NCBI RefSeq assembly: GCF_032854445.1
Contig: NC_088303.1
Location: 12,531,501-12,595,500, forward strand
DNA length: 64,000 bases
From: Liolophura sinensis
Lineage: Eukaryota; Mollusca; Polyplacophora; Chitonida; Chitonidae
Direction of reading: 5' to 3'
In this document: one piece after another, positions 48,501 to 58,226 of the stretch
Position numbering within the stretch: position 1 is the stretch's first letter
Layout of the letters: every line of letters starts with the position of its first letter
The notes under the pieces: generated by a model
Databases searched by the model: none
What the model was told of the DNA's origin: nothing
What the model saw: the letters and a program-made list of their open reading frames with translations, nothing else
Made by a program: the position numbers and the translations under genes

Positions 48501-51500
48501 TCTTTAATATCAGCCTTGTTTTTTCTACATGTTTGTTTGTCTTGTGAGTCACTACACTATGCTACACAACAAGCTTCAAGATAGTGTTTGTATACATAGC
48601 CACGTCTTTACTCGAAATTTCTGATAACCTGTCTCTTCTACACATTGATTTCCTTCCCAAATCTGTAAGTGTCCTGTCACATTTGTATTCAGAAAGGTCA
48701 AAAACAGGACACATTTCCCTTGGAGTCTGAATGACTACTGTCCATGGACGTACAAGTATATTATGCTTTATACACAATCTACATTTTCAATAAATAGAAG
48801 AATTTATGTCAAACATAAAAAAGTTTTAAAATTCTAAATCTTGGTGTTCTTTTTAAAAAGATGATGATGGGGGTCTGTATATATAAGGACTTACCTTCCT
48901 CTCCACATCTTCGACCATGGATTTAATCTTCTCTTTGATTTCTCCTGTGAGCAATGCCAGCTGTTTCTGTAGGTAGTCCAGCTCATCCTGCTTCTCACAG
49001 CGATTCCGAACCTGCTGCTCTCTGTTACAAGTACAAGTTTTCAGTTATTCCATTGGTGATTTTTATGCCGTACTGAGGTATATTTCATCCACACAATCAT
49101 CTTTCAGGAATGTTGAGGCCAGCCAGATTACTGATAGACTACTCTCTCAAACACTTACAAACCACACCAATTTCATTTATCTTTTATTTGGTATTCAGTG
49201 CCGTGCTTCAGAATTTTCCATGTCATGTAGTGTATGGATGGAGGAAACAGGAGTTCCCTGATTACCATACCCCCCCCCCACCCCCCCCACCCCCCTGATT
49301 CACAACACAAGGCGTTCTCTCTGTGCCTTGTCTTACTGATACTACCCTAAGGTGGTCTGGTACACTCACATGTCCCTCCAAAATTATGACAAGACATTCG
49401 ATGCCTGAGTAGCAGATGCATTATGAAAGACCCAGATAAATTACTCTAATTCCTCATCCTTTTTGCATATGACAGAGCAACTTTCACAGCAATTTCTGCA
49501 CGTTTTCAATTTGATTTTGGAAACTACATTGGTTGGATTTCAGGGCTTCACACAAAGTATAATTTATCATCAACACAGAATAATCATGTATTCCCAATAT
49601 GCTTAAATCAAATAACACTTTGCAAACATGCAAAAAGGTTGAGGAATTACAGTACCATAGGTAACAAACCCATCACAGGATAGCATCAACAACACACTCA
49701 TAACGAACCCATATACTGCAAAACAGTTTTAACTCTAGCTCCTACGGCAAATGTACTGTAGCAGCTGTTTCACATTTTATCATGAAACATTTATCATGAA
49801 ACCTACTTCTGGTCCAGGCTCTGCTTATGGATGTCCCTCATCAAACTGCGCAGCTCACTCGAGATGCTCTTCCCTCTTTCTGTGTGCTGCTCAAACTTGG
49901 TTTTCACCGCAGACTTGGATATACACTCCTGCACACAGTGGAAACAACACATCAGTTTGCACTGCAAACAGCTGTATTAGTTAATCAAATTGCTTGCTGA
50001 CAGGTTATCCAGCTTTTGATTGGTGGAGTCAACAGTGTATACCACATTATAAAAGACCACATGAATAATCATGTTTTTTTCTGGCCCATGTGATTGAGCA
50101 GAGGCACGCTATCAGCCAGAAACTGAGGTACATGCAATAAATATTTAGTGAACAGGCATAAGGCTGGTGGTAAAAATACTGGCCACTTGCTACATTCAGG
50201 AGACTTTCCATACCAACCTCAAACTTTCTCTCAAAGTTGGCAAACTCAAACAGACGGACTTGGAATCCTTCAGCCAAGGTTCCCGCTGTAAACAATCAAC
50301 AGCAGCCCCATGTTAGTGAGCACAGTTCATAAGCCTTCACAACATCAAATCTCAATGCTATTTCAAGACCTATTTATAAAGGATATTTGACATCATAGGA
50401 CTAGTGTTGCTCTGTGCACAGACAGTGTATGATAAAGCTGTGAAATGATTCATCAAAGAATTTATTTGGATTGATGGAAAAACAACAAAAACCAAAAAAA
50501 AAAAAAAAAATCCTGTTCTGCTACTATTGCTAACATTTTTCAATATTGATTCAAAGGTCTTTCCCCATATATCCATGTTGGACTGGCAAAAGGTTACTTT
50601 ACACTTATGAGAACCTTGATCTCTTGTTGGAAGAAAATCAGAAGCGGTGTCTAGAGTCAGGGGAGACAACTCACGGGGTGTAGGTGTTCCCTTGTCTTGG
50701 TGGGTCCGACAGGTGAGGGCTTCACGGGCAGACACAAAGAACACACGATCCTCGCCCTCCTTCTGGTCCACCACCTTTAACTCATCCACCAAAAACTGGA
50801 TGTTCCTCTCCATATGTTGCGTACGTACCTGACAAAAGCAATAGATGCTGATGAGAATGTCCACCTAGGTGTAACCTGGGGGGGGGGTGGGGGGAGGCGA
50901 TTTATGTATAAGATTTTACGACAATGGCACTAACATGATTTGTTTGGGTCACTAAAGATGCAAACTTCATGAAATTGTGCAAATTATTTTTCCAAGTCTT
51001 TAGTTCTCTTATTTCAAAATATTGGTTACAGTGGTTGAAAAGTTTGAAATTTGGGTAGATGCTGATGAGCAATGGCTACACTGGTGAAATAAGCCAAAGA
51101 CACCTGAAACAAGCAATAGATGCTAATGAGCAAAGGATACACAGGTGTGCTCAGCCAAGGCCACCTGACTCATATTACTTTACCCTCAAGAACATTTCAC
51201 ATACAACCAGTTTAGAGTAACAGACACTGACATGTCATGTCTAACATGTGTTTACACAAAAGCAAGTCAAAATATAGTTATGATTTTCAATACTGTAACT
51301 TTAAATATAAAAGATCTGTCTGTCTTCAGACTGGAGATTGCCTGAGTATTAAACAGGCCATTAAGCTCAACACAGGTAACACAGCGAATGAAGCAGCAGT
51401 TAACTGACAGTTACCTCATCTACATCTTCTTCAAGGACTGATGTGTCCCAGCGATTCTGCAGCACGAAAATGTTGGGTTTGGACAAGCGGGAACTGACTT

Positions 51501-54500
51501 TGTGGAAGAAATTCTTCTCCTAGATAAAACAAGGGACAGGGAAACTGTAAACTCATAGAAATCATACATACCTGTTAACTTCTGTTTTTGTTAGCAGAAT
51601 TATGAGATTGACCAAGGGTTATGAGGGACTTGCCATATTAAATTCTATAATTAATTTACAGCAGAACCATGCATTTACAGTACTTTATGTCTAACTGGAG
51701 TGTAATTCCTCAATTGAAAACCTCAAATTTGCTTGATATTTGAACATTTAAAGCTTAACCTAAACAAGCCTGAAATCCATGTAGAAAAGCTCTAACCATT
51801 AAAATCTTACTCTTCATTTCAATCTTCATAGCATCCTAACCTCTACCATAAAGTGAATTCTCCCTAATGATCCCAATGTCTGACCTTACTGTGTACACGG
51901 GAATGACAGTATTCCAGAAAATTCTCCTTACCATTTACATTAATGTAGAATTGGCATTAGCCACCAGTACAACTACATTAGGATTCAGACAAAACTTACC
52001 GTTTGCATTAACGTGGACTCCGCATTGGCCACCAGCACAAATACATCAGGATTCCAGACAAAACTTACCGTCTGCATGAATGTAGACTCTGCATTTGCCA
52101 CAAGTAAAAATACATCAGGATCCAGACAAAACTTACCGTTTGCATTAATGTGGACTCTGCATTGGCCACCAACACAAATACATCAGGATCCAGACAAAAC
52201 TTACCATTTGCATTAATGTAGACTCTGCATTGGCCACCAACACAAATACATCAGGATCCAGACAAAACTTACCATTTGCATTAACGTGGACTCTGCATTG
52301 GCCACCAGCACAAATACATCAGGATCCAGACAAAACTTACCGTTTGCATTAACGTGGACTCTGCATTGGCCACTAATACAATTACATCAGGATCCAGACA
52401 AAACTCACCGTTTGCATTAACGTGGACTCTGCATTAGCCACCAGCACAAATACATCAGGATTCAGACAAAACTTACCGTTTGCATTAACGTGGACTCTGC
52501 ATTGGTCACCAACACAAATACATCAGGATCCAGACAAAACTCACCGTTTGCATTAACGTGGACTCTGCATTGGCCACCAACACAAATACATCAGGATCCA
52601 GACAAAACTTACCATTTGCATTAACGTGGACTCTGCATTGGCCACTAATACAAATACATCAGGATCCAGACAAAACTCACCGTTTGCATTAACGTGGACT
52701 CTGCATTAGCCACCAGCACAAATACATCAGGATTCAGACAAAACTTACCGTTTGCATTAACGTGGACTCCGCATTGGCCACCAGCACAAATACATCAGGA
52801 TTCCAGACAAAACTTACCGTCTGCATGAATGTAGACTCTGCATTTGCCACAAGTAAAAATACATCAGGATCCAGACAAAACTTACCATTTGCATTAATGT
52901 GGACTCTGCATTGGCCACCAACACAAATACATCAGGATCCAGACAAAACTTACCATTTGCATTAATGTGGACTCTGCATTGGCCACTAATACAAACACAT
53001 CAGGATCCAGACAAAACTCACCGTTTGCATTAACGTGGACTCTGCATTAGCCACCAGCACAAATACATCAGGATCCAGACAAAACTTACCGTTTGCATTA
53101 ACGTGGACTCTGCATTGGCCACCAGCACAAATACATCAGGATCCAGACAAAACTTACCATTTGCATTAACGTGGACTCTGCATTGGCCACCAGCACAAAT
53201 ACATCAGGATCCAGACAAAACTTACCGTTTGCATTAACGTGGACTCTGCATTGGCCACCAGGACAAATACATCAGGATCCAGACAAAACTTACCGTTTGC
53301 ATTAACGTGGACTCTGCATTGGCCACCAGCACCAATACATCAGCGTCCAGACAGAACTTACCGTTTGCATTAACGTGGACTCTGCATTGGCCACCAGCAC
53401 AAATACATCAGGATCCAGACAAAACTCACCGTTTGCATTAACGTGGACTCTGCATTGGCCACCAGGACAAATACATCAGGATCCAGACAAAACTTACCGT
53501 TTGCATTAACGTGAACTCTGCATTGGCCACCAGCACAAATACATCAGGATCCAGACAAAACTTACCGTTTGCATTAACGTGGACTCTGCATTGGCCACCA
53601 GGACAACTACATCAGCGTCCAGACAGAACTTACCGTTTGCATTAACGTGGACTCTGCATTGGCCACCAGCACAAATACATCAGCGTCCAGACAGAACTTA
53701 TCTATCCACTCATCCAAATCAGGAGAAACATCAATCCCAGGGCTGAAAACAACATCAGAACTGGTTCAATCCAAACCAACCTTACAAACAAATTTGACCC
53801 CACTATCAAGGGTTGGTACAAATCTTCAAACGTGATACCAGAGTAGTCTCCCTTACACTCTAACTATGACCTCTAAAGCCAAAACCCTAGTATCTGGAGA
53901 CTGAACAAATGTCAGAATTTGTCATGAAAACATGTGTCCAACATGCTGTAACTTGTTAAAGAATTGTTTATTTATTTATCAATTTTGATCGAGATGTATT
54001 CAACATTGTTTCATAAAATGATGGACATCAGGTTTATCATACCTAAAACTATGGTTAAAAAACACTGATAGCTGAAGAGTCCACAATAATTAATTCTTCA
54101 GCAGTTTATGTAAAATTTTCCGGATGTGACCAGATATTTCTTATGTGACGAGTACGCATGTTATGCTGGAATAACATCATGAACGTTCTTGGAAATACAA
54201 TACAGAGTCATTAGTGGTTAGACGTGTGCAATGGGTGATGCTTGTGTTTGTGCGGGATGTCTCACTGGCAAAAGTGAAAATGACACAAAAACTCTGTTTT
54301 CAAATAGCCCTCAGAAACTATATTAAAACAAGAGCAGTTTCAATTTTTTTACAATTCAGGAAACCAAGCCAGACTATCATAACCCTTTTTTAGAGTCGGA
54401 TAGACTTTGAGACTGGAGCAGCTCTTAAAAGCGACATCTAAACCAGACAGTTTGACCATACTTTCTGAGGGCCTTCCGCTGTAGCCAGAGCAACATTTTA

Positions 54501-57321
54501 GCTGTTAGAGTCCTGCAAAGAAACTGAATAAGCGTTCCCTCACCTGTCCACTAGAACCACATCCTCCTTCAGAAGTCGACATTTGTCCTTCGGCCACAAT
54601 ATTCGTAACAACGAGTTGGATGACAGTTTATAGGTGCTGAGAGCCGATGCAAGCTGCTTGATATTCTGAAGTACAATAAAAACACGTACATGAACATACT
54701 CAAAGAAAGAAATCCAACCAAAAAGTTGTGAATTTGGTAATTTACAGTAAATGATGTGCTCACACGATGGAACACCCCTTATGTTATTGTGTATGTATGC
54801 TTGGAATTTTACATCATATTTATGAATTTTTCAGTCACATGACTGCAAGAAGTGATTAGGCGCATGTACATATAGTACCAGTTCTGTCCTTGTTCTAGCC
54901 TCTCAGTGCTGAACACCAAGCGACGCAGTGACAAGTACCATTTTTAAAGTCATTGGTGTGACCCGATTTGAGTTTGATCCCAGCGATCCCATGTTTGAAC
55001 CATCAGACCACCGAACCGGTCTGCATGTATGTTATTGTGCTTTACATATATGCAAAACCTGAATTTAATACATGCAGTACTTTTACAGATACCACCAATA
55101 ACACTGCATTAATTGTTATAGGATGCTGATTTTTGGGGTATGACAAAAGCAATGCTTTTTCTGTTAATATACAAATAAAGCACAGATGAGAATTAGCTCA
55201 CTTTTGCTATGTATCAAGTAACTATAATGAAGTTTCTATGTTCGCAGCTAGCAGAAATGGAGTGTTTCAGTTTAACTAGTTTGTGATTTTCTTTATTTCC
55301 AGAAACATTCCACAAAATACAATGGACAATATAAAACAGGAAACTGAAACACAAGTGAGTCAGAAAACATTGATACATTTATTCCTATCTCAATCTATTT
55401 TGACTGCTTCTCACATTTAGAACTGGTAAAGCTCACAGACCAAACAGATAAATGTAGGCATCTGTGCTGAACACTATGGTGACACGACCTACCTTGACAC
55501 TCTGTAGTTGATCAGAATTCTCTGTCAATAACGCAGCCTCACCGGAGTCAGATCCCTCTACCTGCAGGAAACAGTTGGTGGTGTGTCCAATGCCACTGGG
55601 AAGAATCTTCTCCCTCAGCATAGCGTTGATTACCGTGCTCTTTCCATTCGATGTCCTTCAAACATCACATATTAACTTTCATGTTTTCGACACGTACATT
55701 ATTTCGCACAGCCCCCATGAAAGTATCACATGTACAGCATTTCACTATCAAGAAATCTTATTAAAGACAGTTTACAACTTGTGGCTATGACATACCTGGT
55801 ATCAATTAGCCATTAGTGATGATTTTGGTATTTTTTTTTTGTTATGCACAGCAATATTTTTGTCATGTTGACATTTCACCCAAACATTTATTAATTTGAT
55901 TGGTGTTTTAATCTGCACTCAAAAAAATTTCACATACACCACAGCAACCAGCATTATGGTGGGTGAAAGCTGGGCAGAGCATGGCATAACCCAAAACCAT
56001 CTGCAGTTTTTTGGAAGACTTTCTCCCATATAAATGGAGAGGAATTCAGCATTCTTGAAATCAGACAAAATGTTTACATTTCATCATGGGTGAAATGTTA
56101 GGTGATTTGTGTTAACACGTAATTCATTTTGTCTCTTCTAATGAGGCCCAATGAAGTCTTTGTTTTCTGGAGTTACGCACAACTTAGGGCTTACCAGTGA
56201 TACCACATGATTATTACCTGATGAATGAAAGGTTATGGCTTAACACCATATTCGCAATATTTCAGCAATAATGTGGTGAAACATCCGATGAACAAACTCC
56301 ACAATGACCACGATAATGCGATATTGCAATTTGCTGCTTACCTTCCAAAAAACGCCACCTTCATTTTGTCTCGTAAAAGAACTTCTGAGATTCCAGTGAC
56401 CTTGGTCTTAAAGCCCTTGACAACAGAAGCGTATTCTGTTGTCACCAGGGTGCTCACTGAACTCACATCTGCAAAATATTAGGAAAATCCCTCATTAACT
56501 CATGTTTCATTATGTAAGCTTACAAGATATATACATCCAGATGATACAAAAAAAGAAATGCTGAATACTGTTTATGATTCAGAAATCTCCCTTATGTACA
56601 TGTAAGGTTACCACATGAAAAATATTTAATACTGTTTATGTTCATATTGTTTAGAATTCAGAAACCTTGGAAATGAAGTACTGTTCATACTTTTACTCTT
56701 AATACTCATGAATGCAAGAAATATAAAGCCCCACATAAATGGACTTGTTCACCAGTCCATTGGCAATAGTTAGATCATTTACAGGCAGGACAGGAACAAG
56801 CTTAAAATAAGCAGACTGTCTACCTGATATGGTGTTCATGATGACTGAATGCAATTAATATTTTATTAAAAATTAGGTGACATACAGAGGCCAGAGAGTT
56901 TCATTGTTCTTGAAGTATCTATTCAGGGCGTCAGTCTTTATCATTTTATAATATTTATTTGACTTGTGTTTTACGTCGTATTGAAGAATATTCAGACATC
57001 TGACATTATGGCTGGAAGAAACCAGCAATGTCAGTCTTTCAAAGTTCCATTATACATGATGCTTCAGAAACAGTTTTACATTTGCTGTATACAGTTACAG
57101 TACAAACCACTTTACTCACCTTCCAAGAAATTTTCACAGTCAAATATATATTCTCCTATATCTTTGAAGATATCATTGATTTTTTTCTTGGCCTGGCCAA
57201 AAAGCTTGAGAGGAGAGGCTCCGTTGGAGTGTCCGTTTCCAAGATTACGTTCTGCTCCTGTGTCACCCTGACCATGCTGGCCTGCCATTTGAAGTGAGAA
57301 GTTTCGCACAAGCCCGGACAT
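39564..57321 (-). CDS. Mitofusin, outer-mitochondrial-membrane fusion GTPase (17 coding exons, complete)
   Basis: In transcript order, coding exons (plus-strand coordinates): 57120-57321, 56342-56468, 55493-55655, 54544-54665, 53634-53742, 51415-51519, 50675-50828, 50218-50285, 49807-49928, 48895-49021, 48352-48456, 46406-46508, 44776-44996, 44008-44154, 43137-43333, 39928-40062, 39564-39633. All phases agree and give 758 aa, close to vertebrate MFN1/MFN2. Visible: P-loop GRTSNGKST (109-117), DSPG (204-207), NRWD (263-266), the [15 protein letters not shown] heptad region (HR1), two hydrophobic stretches around residues 614-650 ending LYLYERLTW, and a C-terminal heptad region (HR2) ending [10 protein letters not shown]. 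The protein tethers and fuses outer mitochondrial membranes by GTP-driven dimerisation. One gene stands for both vertebrate paralogues. The donor after 50218 (gttggt) is weak. Two introns begin with junction-bearing minisatellites. Confidence 0.95.
41325..41475 (+). mobile_element. SINE family A, internally shortened copy
   Basis: tRNA-like head 'gcgcaatgacccaggggcct' and 'gttcatgtctagttcatgct', then directly 'catacgtgggaagtgaaata' and 'tacaacaccaatcaaataaa'. The central body is deleted. In the mitofusin intron between exons 15 and 16. Confidence 0.75.
42240..43190 (-). repeat. Minisatellite carrying the 5' splice junction of mitofusin exon 15
   Basis: About 20 units of 46 bp. On the - strand each reads 'ctgatcaactcaaactgtag' + 'ccatcaagttcagca|gtaag' + 'taaagc'. 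The exon itself ends 'ctgaccagctcaaactgtag' + 'ccatcaagttcagca' with donor at 43136. So about 35 bases of each unit are exon copy and about 11 are intron. Nearly every unit keeps an intact GTAAGT; one has GTGAGT. Units far from the exon (42.24-42.6 kb) are more diverged. Confidence 0.92.
43840..43990 (-). repeat. Short degenerate tandem repeat beside the mitofusin exon 14 donor
   Basis: About five units of roughly 30-33 bp with 'acactgtgatgtgcaggaat' + 'gtacc', ending about 20 bp inside the intron from the donor at 44007. No clear exon-derived sequence, so it is only junction-adjacent. Confidence 0.6.
47874..48097 (-). mobile_element. MITE (family M), copy 2
   Basis: Inverted ends 'tactgtaattcttcaacctt' (left) and 'aaaaggttgaggaaataggg' (right), with the interior 'aatccaaccaatgtaatttt', the inverse complement of the core of copies 1 and 3. 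No coding capacity. In a mitofusin intron. Confidence 0.7.
49270..49297. repeat. C-rich homopolymer tract
   Basis: A run of C broken only by two A residues. On the transcribed mitofusin strand this is G-rich and could form a quadruplex; it is also a site where assembly length is unreliable. Confidence 0.85.
49442..49654 (+). mobile_element. MITE (family M), copy 3, best preserved
   Basis: About 213 bp with inverted ends 'tactctaattcctcatcctt' and 'aaggttgaggaattacagta' (about 25-30 bp) and the core 'ggaaactacattggttggat'. The outermost bases are TA on both sides, compatible with a TA-targeting (Tc1/mariner-type) element. Confidence 0.75.
50822..51176 (-). repeat. Duplicated 3' splice-site segment upstream of mitofusin exon 7
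   Basis: Next to the exon the plus strand reads 'cctgacaaaagcaatagatg' + 'ctgatgag' (50828-50855). About 270 bp deeper in the intron, 'cctgaaacaagcaatagatg' + 'ctaatgagcaaagg' (51103-51136) repeats it, and 'gatgctgatgagcaatggct' (51058-51077) and 'gccacctgactcat' (about 51160) are further partial units, about 60 bp apart. On the - strand these contain the 'ttgcttttgtcag' acceptor. A small counterpart to the HELLS exon 6 array. Confidence 0.6.
51935..53690 (-). repeat. Minisatellite carrying the 5' splice junction of mitofusin exon 5
   Basis: About 26 units of 68 bp. On the - strand each holds 'gatgtatttgtgctggtggc' + 'caatgcagagtccacgttaa' + 'tgcaaacg|gtaagttttg' + 'tctggatcct'. These are the last ~50 bases of exon 5 ([15 protein letters not shown]) plus its donor. 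The unit nearest the exon (53.58-53.70 kb) matches it exactly ('gcgtccagacagaac' on the plus strand); most distal units share the variant 'ggatccagacaaaac'. A block of about 11 units recurs with a 749-bp period (51990-52200 and 52740-52950 are almost identical), so a higher-order duplication has occurred. All units keep a GT donor. Confidence 0.94.
55885..56045 (-). mobile_element. SINE family A, reverse orientation
   Basis: On the plus strand: 'tttgattggtgttttaatct', 'cagcaaccagcattatggtg', 'gctgggcagagcatggcata' and 'aaccatctgcagttttttgg', the inverse complement of the family body and 3' block. In a mitofusin intron, same orientation as the gene. Confidence 0.8.
56945..57020 (-). mobile_element. 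SINE family A, decayed 3' fragment
   Basis: 'tatttgacttgtgttttacg' + 'tcgtattgaagaatattc' and 'cattatggctggaagaaacc' match the inverted 3' block with several changes. In mitofusin intron 1. Confidence 0.6.
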
Positions 57322-57325
57322 TCCG

Positions 57326-57346
57326 TCAATCAAACGTCTCAATCAT
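57326..57346 (-). promoter_or_regulatory. Upstream mini-ORF just before the mitofusin start codon
   Basis: The exon starts at 57348 (acceptor 'ttttcattccag'). Two bases in, ATG opens a six-codon frame (MIETFD) that stops with TGA four bases before the main ATG at 57321. Such a short uORF could lower initiation at the main start or set reinitiation; the sequence shows only its presence. Confidence 0.45.
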
Positions 57347-57929
57347 AACTGGAATGAAAAAACATAAACTACATCGCGACATATCATACATTTCTGGATG
57401 ACTTGAAATGTGCTCTTCCTGAATCTGTTGCCTTGACTGTTGATGTCCACACAGTAGTTTCTGTGTTCAGCCACTTATGAGTAGCTGACCCTTTCAAATC
57501 AAGTCTTTTCACCCTTCTTGTCTATCATTCCATTCTTCAGGCTAGCTCCAAGCCCCAGCTGATCCAGCACTATATTTCACTAGTGAAGAATATGATTTAT
57601 CTAATTGCATACGTACATATATTGTGTTATGATTATTTATTTAATCAGTGTTTTGTGTCATAATAATTATTATATATCGTCATTCTGTGGCCTTCAGTAT
57701 TTGTATTGGCCATGCAATACTAACACAGCATCACATTACATAATATTTCAGGTCGTCAGTATATTTCAAACACTTGAACATGGCCCTACGAGACTCTTGA
57801 GAACAAATATTAACTTGACAAATCTAAGTGAACAAATAACAGGTCAACTACAATAATTTTAGCATTGTTAAACAAAAATCGAAACGTGCGCAGTGTTGTT
57901 GTTGCTCTCTGCTGTCAAAATCGCAGTCC

Positions 57930-58226
57930 AAGGTTGTTGGCGCGAAACTATGGGTACAAAACCAAAAAATACTTTTGACTGAAATAAAATCATGTTGCAC
58001 TTACCAATTCGTTACTACAAATTTGGGACGGCAGACATCACGCGTTCAGTAAAACGCCATTGTTCATCAAATTCGCGATCTGCAATTTTCGCTTTCACAT
58101 GGCACTCATCAACCTACTCTCGTGATGTCTCGTCCTTTAACGTGACCTTAAGCTAAGCGCGAAAAACGAAAAGTGAAACTGTTAAAACAACGTTATTGTC
58201 CGCCTCACTCGCCTTCAGGTTAAGAA
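57930..58226. promoter_or_regulatory. Bidirectional promoter between mitofusin and CENPS, with two E2F-type sites
   Basis: The genes diverge here. The mitofusin first untranslated exon appears to end at 58005 (- strand donor 'aattg|gtaagtgc'). The CENPS ATG is at 58227. E2F consensus-like 'ttggcgcgaaa' at about 57937-57947 and 'gcgcgaaa' at about 58157-58164 are both strong matches (the first is inside mitofusin intron 1 near its donor). CpG is locally enriched. E2F control is plausible for CENPS, a replication/kinetochore gene; an effect on mitofusin is inference. Confidence 0.6.

Noticed and set aside
52013-53835. Plus-strand ORFs starting MDSALATS
   Set aside because: Antisense of the mitofusin exon 5 junction repeats; the real coding sense is on the - strand.
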